From: Gibbula magus
Taxonomy: Eukaryota > Mollusca > Gastropoda > Trochida > Trochidae
NCBI GenBank assembly: GCA_936450465.1
Contig: OW388293.1
Coordinates: forward strand, 52,107,201-52,171,200
Length of the DNA stretch: 64,000 nt
Direction: 5' to 3'
In this document: one piece after another, positions 1 through 13,582 of the stretch
How the letters are laid out: the number at the start of each line of letters is the position of its first letter
Numbering within the stretch: position 1 is the first letter of the stretch
Position numbers and translations under genes: made by a program
The notes under the pieces: generated by a model
What the model saw: only the letters and a program-made list of their open reading frames with translations
What the model was told of the DNA's origin: nothing
The model's database searches: none

Positions 1-372
1 TGAGCTAAGGCCTATTCTAGAACCAAAAGACATTCACGATCGCTGGCTGAATATACATTATGCAATCTAGATAAGCAAATGCTCACAATCTAACCATTAT
101 TAACTGATGGGATTCGAATTTGAGCAGTCGTGGTTATTTAATATGCCTTTTCCGACTGTTGTTTACATATTTATTGACGAGGTGAAAAATGGCGGCCTCC
201 ATGCCATGACGTTATTCAAAGGACAGATAACTGTGATCTAAAACTCTGTGTCCCTGTAAGATTAGATTTTATTACGCTTCACTCAGCATGATGAGTGCCA
301 CAGGTTTCATCAAACAGGGTATGACGAAAAATATCGTAAGAAATTATCAGAATTGAGAATTGGAAGGGAAAA

Positions 373-453
373 TGTCAAAGCGGTATTCAAACTCTCACGT
401 GAACTTGTTCCCAAACTCGCCTCGTTCACGGGAGTTTGAAACCCGCTTTGACA
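373..453. repeat. Short hairpin in array unit, copy A
   Basis: Arms tgtcaaagcgg...ttcaaact and its complement flank a 25-base loop with cacgtgaac. The same structure is in copy B at 13502-13582. Confidence 0.75.
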
Positions 454-1017
454 TCGTTCATTTTCCAGTGCAAACACACAAACTGACATTCAATTCTTAA
501 TAAATTCAATAATAAATTGAAAATCTGAGAAAACAAACTTTGCAAAAAACGTGTCACAGCATCGGCTTTATTTATTGACTTGAACTGTTAAGTTCAATGA
601 AAGGTGATCGCTCAGGTAAAGTGCCTTAGTACGATAAGTTTTAATCGATTGTATGTAGTGTTTGCATAGTCAGGGGCCGTCTCATTATTTCTTAGCGTGT
701 GATTAGCAATGACACAAACGCCTTTGAAAAAAGTAGATAAAGTGTCATTGGTAAGGTATATGTGTGATCACAAACAGCTTGACTTAAGATAATGATCAAT
801 AGCAAGAAATTGGTTCCACACAAACTATTCCACAAGGTCATTATGTCCAGCCTGCCCTTTTCTCGACAGATTTGTAATTCCTAATACATGTATTCCCAAC
901 ATTGATTGTAGCTCAAAAACTGCCTGTGAGCTGAAGGAGTTTGTTGAGATTTAAACGTTCTCGAAAACATCTAGCGAGAAAACCAAGAACATGGTATTAT
1001 TACCGATAGCATATTTA

Positions 1018-1142
1018 AGAAATAAAGTTCGGTGTACCCAAATGTGTTTTGTAATAAAGTATAGTTTTGCCCTGAACTATTATAGTTAAAGCACGAGGAC
1101 GTTATTACAAAACACATTGGGGTACAGCGAACTTTATTTCTT
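1018..1142. repeat. Foldback (about 40-bp arms) in array unit, copy A
   Basis: The inverted arms run agaaataaagttcg.. through acccaaatgtgttttgtaat, and their complement lies at 1104-1142. This looks like a small MITE. It is shared with copy B at 14161-14284. Confidence 0.75.
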
Positions 1143-1445
1143 TTCTAAGATGCCAAATGATCAGTTACAGGTAACATTCTGCTTCCAATAATTTGGAAAT
1201 TAAAATATTGTTTACATTCTTTATATTAATAATCCATGAACAGAGCCCAGGACGGCTATTACACGTGTAAAACCTAAGAGAGACTAAGATCACTAACATT
1301 AAAAAAAGAATTGTGGGTAGAGCTTGATCCAGTCTAAGCGTGTTGGCGGAACGTAATTTGTCTAATTCAAATGTTTGTTGCTATCATAAAAGTTGATGTT
1401 TATTGTCCCACCACTAATTTTAACTGACTGCAGAAGTTGCAAACC

Positions 1446-1613
1446 ATGGAAAGTAGTACACGCTATATTGGTTGCGATGTAAGAGTTCAGATGACTGAAG
1501 CGGGTCGACGTTACATTACCATCGGCACATTTGATCACGAGGGAGCGGCGTGGAACAGCAGGAACGTCATTCGATTGTTACGTCATCAAAAAAACTATAC
1601 CTTTATTGTCTGA
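1446..1613 (+). pseudogene. 55-codon ORF in a copy-A-specific GC-richer block
   Basis: The ORF opens MESSTRYIGCDVRVQMTEAG and continues with RRYITIGTFDHEGAAW. It has coding-like composition in an AT-rich setting and the frame stays open upstream to a stop, with ctgcag as a possible acceptor. The block of about 152 bp (1422-1573) is absent from copy B. I do not recognise the protein. It could be a captured exon fragment or chance. Confidence 0.2.
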
Positions 1614-4600
1614 TAAAGTACTCTTTTTGGTTTTGTTCTAACCGCTAAGCATCTTAGAAAGTTTAATAACGATCAATACTACACAGTTTGACGTGTAATA
1701 AATCATTTCTGATACACATGTTTTTTACCTAGCATGTCTAATTTACTTGGTCTGGCGAGAGAATTCACTCATTGATCTGTTCTGGGAGATGCATCAATGC
1801 CAAGAATAAATTCCCATTTCCTTAAAAAAGGCAGAATGTTAATAAAATTGAGTTATTACACAATTTCATTGAATAATAAACAGATTAACGGTTTAATCCA
1901 TAAACCTTCAGAGTATGTCCACTGCCTATATTGCTAGGAGCATACACAGGACTACTACATTGTATATTTGTTCATAAATTGATTTGCAATAAACTTGACC
2001 ACAACCAGATGAGCAATTTATCACTTAATTATGCACTATGGATCCGATCTCGGTATACCCTTGCAAAAGAGGATTTACTGAAATTGAAAGTGATTTTTTT
2101 TTTATTAAACAGTGATCGACTCAAACTGTGTTGAAGGTCTCTCACTCGTTAATAATTAATTTTGAAAACCAATTATCACAGATCCTTCTTTGACAGTAAA
2201 GTAAATGCAAAACGATATAAAGTAAAGGACATTGAACTTAATGTTTCGAAAATGAAATATTCACACAGTTAGAAAGGTATTAGAGAGCGGATCAGGGGAC
2301 ATTCGGAAATAGTGATTGGTTCTATGAATAGCTCAGTTGAATACTCTCAATGAAGTTCAGCAAGAATTGATGCAACTTACCGAATGGATGGGCACACCTC
2401 TTCATTGCTCGATAAACTGAGAGTTTGAAGGGTTGTAAAAATTAAGGTGTAACTGTTACCATGTGCAAGTGACTTTAAATATTCAAATGTAGGCCTGTGT
2501 TCGCCCAGAGTACCTGTTTTTAAAGCTAAAGAAATTTGAGAGAAAACTTGTGAAAACTGCTTAATTGGCAGCTAGGTTGCATACTCCCAGTGAGGTGATA
2601 ATGACAATGACTCGATGTTGGCCTTTACACCACAACACTATTTACCTCCATTCATTTAGCTTCTAAAACATCTTTTTCTTCAAACATTTGGCATTGATAG
2701 GCAATCTTTAAACAAAACCCATATCATCTCTTCGTCAGCTTCGTGCATGTCACTTTTTGTAATATAATTTAGCATGTTAACTGAATTTGATATCTTACCA
2801 AAACAGATAAGAGAAGACTAGATTTCCTCTACGATATGCACATATTCCTAGCCATGTTTCTATCAGTTATTCAAAACTGTAAGGCGGATTTTGATTGGAT
2901 AAAAATAGAGACAACAGCCGTATTGCAAAGTTTGACCCTTAGGTTATTTTACAAAAATCGAGATATATGGCTCATTTGTAACAGAGGTGACGGAGGGGGA
3001 TACGAGTTGAGGAACCTCTTTTGGGGGAGAATGATTATTATCAGGAGATGCTGAATCACAAACATAAACATTATATACAACGCCATCATCTCACTTGTCA
3101 CAGGACACACTGTCCTTCTAAAATTGGATACCAATTATTATGATTAAAGGAAAACCTTTCAGGCTTCAATTGTTGTGACTACAACACAGAACGAAAACAA
3201 TTTTCAATCTCTTGGGGAGATTTTACTGATGCTGTCATTCGTTGATTTATGTGTTTTGATGTTTTGCATGCAAAGAAAATGTCAGAATAATCCTTTCCGT
3301 GAAAAATTGTCTTCCTCAAACATTTTGCTTAGATAGTCGATCGATCAACAAAATCCACATCATCATCTTCATCTTCAGATTTGTCAATTTGTGATATAAT
3401 TTAGCATGTTAACTTAATTTGAATCATGATGTATACAGTCTGTCAAGTACCTTGAATTTGACATAGCTGATTCATATTCTGTGTCAAAAACACCAAGCAG
3501 TAAAAGAGTTTGTATAGCCAATACCTCATTTTTGATAAGATGTAAATTCCTTGTTTAAGCAAAACTAATAGTGATATCTTGCATTATTGAAATCTGAGAT
3601 AAAATGGCTTCGACCATAATAGGTTCTCGAGAGACTAATTTCATTACTTTCAACCACTTTTGATATTGTTTTAGCTGAATGTATAGTATGTATATAATGT
3701 ATAATGTCAGGCGTCTCCTTATAGAGAGGGTTCTATCGGGGTATTTTGGCAGAAATAATTCAGAGAGATATTCCTGTTTAAAGATGAAAACATGATTATT
3801 ACACCATCCAGTTGAAACATATTACTACATGAAAGTCAACATTTTGATGATAAAAGTTTTCAATTTGACAAAGAAAAATGCACATTCATTCAAAAATGAA
3901 AACAATGAGAAGTGAAGCCATTCACCATCGTTGTGTTGAAAACTCTGTTACAGTATAGCATAACGTTTTTATTTAGTTTAATGGTAAGTATGTGTTATGC
4001 TATCTATGTATATATTTGGAAAACAGTTAATCATGTTACGAACCATAAGGCACCATTTGTAGGACAGCTTGTCATACACGTCAGAACGATACATTGAAAA
4101 TAACAGTATCACTGTCAATATATTTCTAATTGGTAGTTTTTATTAATTCTCGAAATCTAGCTTTGTGAGATAAGGCCAATTCAGACTCTTACAGTTTCTT
4201 ATAGGTATTGCTTTTGACTTTAGTTGCTGAAGAGGAAATAAGATACACTAAATGTTTTTTGATTGAGGAAATTTTCAATGTACAATGATATACAACTGAT
4301 CAAAAAAGGACTGAATCTTCTTAACAGGTTTTGTAAATACAGTTTAGATACAACGTGTATAAGATGTTAAACAAACGTACACTACTGTGCAGAATCAGGT
4401 AAACTCCATATCGTGAAATGTCTGCATAATATTCTACTTTGTACGTTGTACTTAATTTTGCACAGTAGTGTACTTAGAATGAAATCCTTCATAAAAAGGA
4501 AATGTTATTATTCTGCTCTTGTTTGCAAACAGAATGTTTACATTAAGAAAATTTATCGAAATCAGTAAAGTGGATCCGAAGTAATACCGCACCATTGAAT

Positions 4601-5471
4601 ACACATGAGTGAAAATTTACAATTGATCAAACAGAGTTTCGCGTTAAGCTTCTGACATGATTAGGCACAAGTGAAACCAACACATAACAATTACTGTTCA
4701 AAGTCATTATTCTCACCTCCAACAGGAACCTAGAGGAAAAACCACTGACAATATAAGTGCCCATATGAGGTCAGATCATTTTAACAAGCACCAAAAGATA
4801 CCATTCTATGGCAACAACAACAACATCTAGTAAATGGGACTTGCTTCCGATCGCGATAGTGGTAGTTAGACTTTTTCATTGATATATGCGGGTGTTAAAA
4901 ACCTTTCCATGGCTCATTGTCTAAATGGTGACCATGGATAGTAATGGCTTCCTCGTCCCGGCTAAGAAATTGGTTGTGAATCATATAACGTTTCGTCACA
5001 TCGCATTTATTGGGAATGAATCCACGTCCTAATAAAGAACACATACTATATATTGGATTAATGATAAGTCTGGATAAAATGTAATTGAACTTTGACAGAG
5101 CTTGCAGATAGATTAAATAAAATGCGATAGGTATGCATTTTGACATCGTGAAACGTTGATGCAGTACTTTAAGGCAATAACTTTTGATTTTATAACTCTG
5201 TTGTGAAATTTATTTGTTATACTTTATTACTCTATTTTCAATTTATTTGTTATACTCACCTTTCAAATGGATTGATGACACTTGTATTGGAAGTGTTGCA
5301 CAGTTTTGGAGGGTTAAGAATTACTACTTAATACACATTGTTGAATATAGCACCAGCCAATTTTAGTGGATATATAGTCTTTGATAAGCTTACGTTTATG
5401 CTTGTTCTATTAATTCATTCACCATGGTAGGATACATTTATTTTTATTCGTGTTCAAACATTGATATGCTG

Positions 5472-7014
5472 TAGGGGTGAAACGGTTTACCGCTGTGTAT
5501 TCGTATCGCGGTATTTATTGACGGTTCGGTACACCGAAAAATTGCTTTGAAAAAAACGTACCATTTGGTTTTGGTAAAATTTGTTTTTATCTACTACACT
5601 CGTGCATTTCCCTGTCAAAAACACTACAAAATGTCACTCAAGTGTCAGCACAAATTATTATATTATGTTAAATTTCATTCAAAACTAGTTCAAAGTTCAA
5701 AAGACATGCTTACGTAGTCGGAGATCGAACTTCCGTGTTATGACTCGAGTGGACATGTCAACAAAAGTCAAAACAGCGATATGAATAAACTATTTGACAG
5801 AAAGTTACTGTTTTTCACAAGGTATACATTATCAAGTTTATTCTAAAATTAGGTGTTCAAAGAATGCCGTCGACTTTCAGATTTAAACTTCAAGGCCAGG
5901 TGAGAATGTGATAATTATCGTTTATGTTCAGTTTTCAGTTGGAAAACCTTTTCTATATTTAGAAATAATTGAGAAGTAACTACCTTTGTGATTGGTCTAA
6001 AAATTATGCGTCATTGGGTTCTCGTACTACAGTCATACCGATTGGTTGACATGTGTCACGTGACACATGTGGCATGAGATTTCTTTATCTATCGTTTGAC
6101 ATGTCGACCATGTTACTACATAGTTTTAAAGGGTTACATTTAAGTGTACACGTACACTATGCATTGATTTTATATTGAATTATCTGATTGGCTAAGAAAA
6201 GGGATATCCCCAAGTTAACCAATGACAAGGCTAATAACAAACAATATAGTTTTCATGTCGACTCCTGCTTACACTTGTTAGTTCTATAAACGGAGAAGAG
6301 AATGATATGTATAGTATACCATTAAAACAATCATTAAATAGACACCGCAAGTCAACAGTTGTACTTTTTATTTTAAGATATTTCTTATCACAAGCGAGTT
6401 TACATGGCAATTAACTGTAAGCTTGACCTTATATTTTTACTTGACCCAGTAGTCTGACAATGACTCATTTTCACAGCTGTTTAATAAATAACAAAAGTTA
6501 TGGTTATACACAGTAAATAAAAATTCCTTCATATATCGAAAACAAAATAAGAACAACGTAATTATTTACTTAATCAACTTAAATATTGTGTTCAAGTTAA
6601 AGATTTATTCAATTTTTTTTTATTGAAGTGGTTGAATGTGATTTGAAATCTTTATTTTACTGTCTGGTCATTTTAGATGAAATTACAAATAATAATTCAT
6701 GGCACATGCAACCCCCATTGAACCTTTTTATTCTAAAAAGATAAATTCACTCACCACAATAATTTTTGACTCGGAGGTTCAGTATGTGATTAGTCAATTT
6801 GATTTGATTTGTCCAGGACTTAATTTAGCTCTCTTTTGAATTATTTGAATGTCAACTATTTCCACAATTAAAATTATCTGTTCAGTTCATCTGTTATTTT
6901 TATTGTTGAGGAGTGGTATTAACTTTTGAAGAACCGAACCAAAAAGTACCAAACCGAGAGCTCTGTACCGCAATACGCACCGAACCGTGGCATAGGAGTA
7001 CTGTTTTATCCCTA
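5472..7014. mobile_element. Non-autonomous hAT-type DNA transposon
   Basis: The element is 1543 bp, flanked by the perfect 8-bp target duplication ATATGCTG (5464-5471 and 7015-7022). The ends begin TAGGGGTGAAACGGT and, on the other strand, TAGGGATAAAACAGT, followed by subterminal ggttcggt-type motifs. Copy B keeps the empty site with one ATATGCTG (18866-18873). No transposase frame is present. The 8-bp duplication and TAGGG ends are typical of hAT. Confidence 0.88.
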
Positions 7015-7416
7015 ATATGCTGAAATCGCTATTTCAATAAGGTTTTTGTAAAAAATATTTCGCATTTAATTTTTAGATGTGTGAATTATGGAAATACATA
7101 TTTAAAAAGATGTTTGCGACATAATGGATAATATTATATTTAAATTCATTTACTTATCGTTACTGCAGGATGACACGAAATAAGATAAAAAAATATTCCC
7201 TTCTCATCTCACCTAGTTGAGAATATTTTAAAGAGTCAAGTTTTTAAAAGGCGTGTGTCTTAGAAAAATACAAAGGATAACGTTTAAAAAATGGACAAAT
7301 TGATTAAGTTCTATTCTGGAAACAGCACATGGACACCATCTTTCAGTCGTATTGATAACGTTTCTTTTGGACACCAGTTTACATACATGTCCATCAAATT
7401 GCAGTTAGCTGGTTAA

Positions 7417-9777
7417 TTAGGTCTTCAAGACGAATGTCTGAAGACCTTTTGAAGTTATCCTGATTCTTATAAAGGATTCAGGCCTTTTGGGCAGAATCCT
7501 TATTATTATTGGTGTGTTTTTTTTATTATTTGCACCGATTTTGTGACACCTATTCTGCAGAAACGGCTGCAGATAATTCAACCAAACTTTACAGTCTGGC
7601 AGCCCTTAGTGTGAACTCTTTCAAATTAGCTTTTGGGCCAAATCGTTTCGGCCATTAAAGGTCCAGTTCGAATCCAAATTTCGATTTTTAACATGGGAAA
7701 TTTTCCAAATTCCCTTAGAGACTTGGAACTTTTTGCAAAAGATGCGCAATGACCATGCGAGCAAAAAAGTAAATCATGGCGAATTCGTAAGTCACGTGGT
7801 TTTTCCGCTGTTTTGATTTTAAACACATTTTACAATTTTCCGACCCCATGCACCTTTGGCAATCTTCTCCTCTGAAGATACTAGCATCAAAGAGCTAAAA
7901 CTTGCATATATGTGCAGCTAAAGGGTTGGTGATTAAACGATACTCCAAAGCATTAGCGAACTCCCTATACTTTTTTCGCAGTGACCTTTCAAAGTCCGAC
8001 AATATTTGAAAATCGCAAACAATTAAAAAACCTATCCACGTCAGTATGCACATACATACGCACAAGTGTACCAAACCCTCATCACAAGGGCATAGTAAAG
8101 GGCAAAAAATCTTGCTTGCTAGGCTAAGCTATTTTATATTAATTATGTAAAAGGGGCTTTTTAGCTATTGTACCTAAAGTCAGTTTGACTTGAGTGGGTT
8201 TTGAGATCGGTTGATGACATTGTGAACTTTGCCTGTCGCACTATTCTAACTTTGAACATGGATTCCCTCTCATCCGGAATGGTATTGACATTGTGATATT
8301 TAGTTTTGCAAAAGGTAAATTTCACAAACACATTTTGCTGCTGCAAAAGGAGTATAGCACCATAAACGTTTCTCCTACGTTTTTTTACTCCAAACAAGCT
8401 AATTGTTACTTTTTAAGGTCTCACACGCTCACAGACATTGTTTCTCCTTTCCCACAATGTTGGGGATACTGCTTTCAATGACAACAGATATCTCATGATG
8501 GGCTGAATTATTTTATCATCGCTTGCGACTATATTTAAGGATTCAACCATTTGGCAAGAAGGAATGTAGCTATTTTTGTGAAACTCTCAGGGTTTGTAGC
8601 CTGTGACCCAACTTAGATCAATAAGTGGCACTTTTTGGATTTTCGACTTCTTTCGTGAGTTATCTCCCCTTGAAGTTCAAACTTCAATAGCTCAAAACAT
8701 ATTTAAGATATTTTCATAAAACTTTCACCAAAATGTGGCCAACAACATTCCCCAACCGATAGGCTTATAGCGTATTTCGGCCGTAATAATAGATTTTTTG
8801 CTATTTCGAAAAAACTGAATATTTGGTGAAATTTCGCGATTTTGAGGGTTTGCGCCTTCAAAAATCTTCTCCTAAATAACGGCAATACATACAGACACAT
8901 AGAGTAGCTCATTTGGAAGCTGAAGGACTGCTGTTTATATGAATCTATCAACCTCAGCTCTATCTCAAACAGTTTCAAAGGCACAGTAATTTAAAAATTG
9001 AACTTTTTAAAAAGGGGAATTTCGGCCTTTGATTTTAAAAATAACTCTGTCACGAATGAAGTTATGTCAAAGTTACTTATTGCCCCCTTTTTCTAATAAC
9101 TAGCTTAACAATTCCATAACACATCATTATCATATAAAAATTGATGGTTTGGGCACGATTGGGACATATTCTCCAAAAAGTAAAATTTTGTTATTTTCAG
9201 CATTTTCGAGGGGTATATCCTTTGAATAATCATTGATAAAAAACCGCCCTTTTCAGTAAAGTTGAAAGGTTAATAACTGCTTAACTGATTAACCTATTGA
9301 ATTTTTACTCCTTCCTGCGTATGTACCATTCCAAGAGGAACAACTTTTCTGTTGCCCGTTTTCATCAAAAAGTTGATAGTTAAGCTGCAAACATCACAAA
9401 TGTCGTCTAAGGGTCCGAAAATGAGCATATTTGACTATATTAATGAATATTCAGAAGAACATAACACATTAATCATATATGCAATCTAAATGAGGATTAC
9501 ATCTACTTGCGTGGAAATTAAAGCACAACAGTTTCTATGTTGTACCTCAGTATGAAAATATTTACCATTTTGTCTCAATCATGAGAAAGATCATGTAGGG
9601 GTCAATAAATATGCGATTATTCAAATTTCAGAGGGGTACTTCCTTTGAAGAATTAAAAAAAAAAAAACTACTGAAGATAGATACACGTTCGATGGCTCAT
9701 TTTAAAGCAGAGAAATTGGTTAATAACCTAGAGTCCAACATGGAGTTCAAGGTCAAGCAGAAGTTTTGAAGACCTAA
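7417..9777. mobile_element. 2.4-kb insertion with short inverted ends (copy A only)
   Basis: Bounded by TTAGGTCTTCAA at the left and its complement TTGAAGACCTAA at the right. Copy B is continuous across this point (around 19225). It contains small unrelated frames only and no transposase that I recognise. The exact termini are uncertain, since tactgccgcggcagt follows the right end before homology to copy B resumes. Confidence 0.5.
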
Positions 9778-9859
9778 GTACTGCCGCGGCAGTCCTAGTT
9801 ATACATTGAAAATGCCTTTTAATGTTACATATTTTTATTTTAAGACGTGAATTGTCCCC

Positions 9860-10110
9860 AATCATAATCGTTTAAGTATCGTTACTGTGTGATGTCATAA
9901 AACAAGAAAAAAGACCCTTTTTATCTCACCTAGTTGAGAATATTTTAAAAAGGGAAGTTAATTAAAGGCGTGTTTCTCAGAAAAATAAAAAAAGATAATG
10001 TTTAAAAAATGGACAAAGTTCGATTCTGGAAACAGCACATGGACACCATATTTCAGTCGTATTGATAACGTTTCTTTTGACACCAGTTTACATACATGTT
10101 CATCAAATTA
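9860..10110 (+). repeat. Local duplicate of 7140-7410
   Basis: Repeats the stretch with tctcacctagttgagaata and agcacatggacaccat found at about 7140-7410. The two flank the 2.4-kb insert, while copy B has a single version (19000-19230). Confidence 0.75.
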
Positions 10111-12348
10111 AGGTTAGCTGGTTAGTTTAATATTTTTTTTATTTCAAGATGTGAATTATCCCCAGAAAATCATAATCCGGTACTCCTATAAGTGACTATC
10201 AAACCTTGGTTATATTGATGATAAGCAGAGAATACCACTTACCCAGACACGAAACAAGACTATCCGATTACTGTTCCCTTATTGGTTAATTCACCGAACA
10301 CCCGTGTCAAACTAGATTTGTGACGAAGTTAACGAAGTGTTAACACACGACGATCCAGTGTCTAACTTTCCATCGGAGCTATCTAAGCTGAAACATGGTT
10401 AATGAAGCAATTGAGAAGGGAAGGGGTCTCGTGCAGTTGCCAGCTGATTTAACCTGACTACGGTTCAAATTGCACGTTGTCAACGTTGTCTGCTGCTTAG
10501 AACAACTTTCACGTTACAAATATATAACATAGATTATTCTAAGCATCTACATTGAATGATGGCCGATTTAATGGTTTAACTAAAAGCAAATGGTTGTTGA
10601 CACAGTGTGATTCCAAATAGAAGAGCTCATCCGTTATGGAAAATTGTGATTGTTTATGAAATGAACAGTCAATATATCCACTGGCCATAGGATAGAAGCA
10701 ATTCATAATTGACACAAGACGTTTTATACAGCATACATTTATCAGTGTGAAACCCACGTTATACGGCCCCTTGTGTTCCACATGTATAATACATGAATGA
10801 ACGTTTACGTTTTATTTGTACGTTATCATTTGCGACAATTTTCATGTGACAGGACATTAAAATGAGATCATAAAGAGTGTTTTAATTACCAAATTGTCGT
10901 TTTAAAGAGGGTTACTTCTATGAAAGTTTATCTTGAACATTAGGGCATTGACAGTGTAACTAGCATACAAAACAAGCATGTATAGAAATGGTATAACTAT
11001 GAGTTGACTTAATTTGGTTTGAATGAATTTCTATTTTCTATATTGTGAATATACGCGACCTTTCAGAGTAGATGATAACTCTGTTAATAAAGTCAATATG
11101 CTATTGTATGTTTAAAAAAACAAGTGTTTACCACCATGTGCTTGTATTATAAATCAACATAGTATAACATAATCACGTATTCTATTGTAGATTGTGTTTC
11201 TGTGGCATGCATTGATACATGTATGTATCCAATGTTGATGTTCCTGGCAATCAACCTTATGACACTTAACGGTCAGAAACGGCGTATACACAACAACATA
11301 AGTATCCAGAAATGTTTGCTATTCTGACGTATTTCACTTCAAAATGCTCCTCCAAAGCTGCAAATTGCATAATTGAATTTTGTTTTTATGACAATAAGAA
11401 AATATTTGAATGAAGCTTTTGGAGCAAATCCATTAGAAGAACCTAACTTTGTTTATTTAAGAGATCCATTAACTCTTCATGTGTCCACATAACTGTACAG
11501 GATGACTTGAGTTATGAGGTCCGGGGAAATGTCGATTCATCAATATCAGTGCATTTACCCTCCGTGGGAGAACAAGTGTAAGGAAACTAATACAAGGGTC
11601 GATTGCAAAATTTCTGATTCACATCACAGACTTCATGAAAAATTCATGAAAAATTCCTGATAATCCTGGAGAGTGAATCAATAAATCAAATCAGATGTTA
11701 CTTCTTTTCACTCAATTTAAACTGCATTACTGCAGCAATCCCCACAGAAGTATTCAAGTGGACAAAATGAAGTGTAGAGGTCAAATATAAGCACAAGTTC
11801 AAAAGAGAAATAAGTGTTGAAAGCAGATTAATGATGTTTTTGTTTGTAAATGTGTGGATATTTTATCAAAATATATATTTTGTCATTAGTAGATGATACA
11901 TTTAGTAAGAATACAGCACTATTTCTAACATTTCACACGAGCAAAAGGATGGACTCCCTTTGAACTGTCGCTTTTGGTAAAGTTCAATAACCAAAACTTT
12001 GGCTGAAAATATTAAATGGTCTTCGGATTAATCTTTTAATGTAGAATTTATTCAAAGTAAAATTTCATAAAGTTCAGCAACAATGGGCTTGACTCGCCGC
12101 ATGCTTGGGTGAGCAGATTCATTTAGAACATAATGAGAGGATGAAGTGTCGAACAAGATAAACGTTTGGAGACTTGTGGTATTAACAGCTCAAAATATTC
12201 GAGTGTGGAGAACATTGTTGATCCGTATACTGATTAGGTATCTGTAAATGTTTGGATATTCTATCAAAACATCTGACCAATCAGAGCGCTTCCTTCGACC
12301 ACAACCACACTCTGTTGACAGCCATTTGTGCCAGTGTTAATACGTTAA

Positions 12349-12830
12349 AGGCGCTGTAGCACGCCGATGTTACTGAAATAATGTGATTTCACGAAAAGGT
12401 AAATAAGTGTTGACAATGGCTAAACAATACTCCGTAATCAATAAAGAGAGTTCCAAAACGAATATACATGTTTTGGTTAAGCCATGGCCTTCGAGTGCCC
12501 ATTTAAAGTGTTCACATAATAACCGCTCATAGGTAGTTTTGTGATCTGACTGATGCAGTGATACCTAAACACTCAGAGTAAAATTTTAATTATGGCACCA
12601 TGATGGATTAGTCATTCATCTTGCTGTCTGAACTCACAAAATCGCATCAGACCTACAAATGTATAAGTCTACCTCTCACACTGACGAGTTCCACACCACT
12701 ATTGCTTTAAATGTCGCACACTTTTCTTCAAGTACAGATAACAATTGTCTATGGTTACTGTTTACCGCTCGTGTAATAATACGGTTTACCCTCTAATGTA
12801 ACATTAAATTGTAATAATTTATCACTTTGA
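12349..12830. mobile_element. TTAA-type MITE, 3'-truncated
   Basis: Starts AGGCGCTGTAGCACG after TTAA (12345-12348). The interior matches the complete copy at 39805-40286. The right terminus is not visible, and it lies at the junction between copies A and B. Confidence 0.65.
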
Positions 12831-13501
12831 AGTTTATGCGTATTCCCGAACGTTGGTTGGTTGAGAACACTGACATGTGATCAAAATTTCAATGTTCATT
12901 ATTCATGAACTCTTGGAAAAACTGTTCATACTCGTGTGAACGCTTTCAGGTCGTGTGAACATTCGACAGTACTGTAGCGTTGTCTCCTGATTGAGCGTGA
13001 TTTTGTTAGCATTTTCCAACGGTTACCATTTACCGACTTAACTTAATCTCAATACCATACTTCCTTCTCAATTGTTAAAATAAATAAAACATTTCAATAA
13101 AAGATCGCACTTAACTGTTTGCTGTTGAGCTAAGGCCTATTCTAGAACCAAAAGACATTCAGGCTGCCTGAATACACATTATGCAATCTAGATAAGCAAA
13201 TACTCACAATCTAACCATTATTAACTGATGGGATTCGAATTTGAGCAGTCGTGGTTATTAAATATGCCTTTTCCGACTGTTGTTTACATAATATATTGAC
13301 GAGGTGACAATTGGGGGCCTCCATGCCATGACGTTATTCAAAGGACGTACAAGTGTGATCTACAACTCTGTGTCCCTGTAAGATTAGATTTTATTATGCT
13401 TTACTCAGCATAATGAGTGCCACAGGTTTCATCAAACAGGGAATGACAAAAAATAACGTAAGAAATTATTAGAATTGAGAATTGGACGGGAAAATGAACT
13501 A

Positions 13502-13582
13502 TGTCAAAGTGGTATTCAAACTTTCACGTGAACTTGCTCCAAAACTCGCCTCGTTCATGGGAGTTTGAAACCCGCTTTGACA
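13502..13582. repeat. Short hairpin in array unit, copy B
   Basis: Counterpart of the 373-453 hairpin. The arms are retained, with a few substitutions. Confidence 0.75.

Larger units (their letters stand above)
1..12344. repeat. Macro-repeat array, copy A
   Basis: Matches copy B closely over most of its length, for example position 1 to 13125, 625 to 13753, 4895 to 18300 and 10240 to 19370. It is longer than copy B because it carries a hAT-type element, a 2.4-kb insert, an internal duplication and a 152-bp block. Copy A is entered mid-unit at position 1, so the array may extend to the left. Confidence 0.85.

Noticed and set aside
4895..5146. 83-codon minus-strand frame also open at 18297-18551
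   Set aside because: It lies in repeated non-coding DNA. Differences between the copies are nearly all amino-acid changing, with no sign of protein constraint and no recognised domain.
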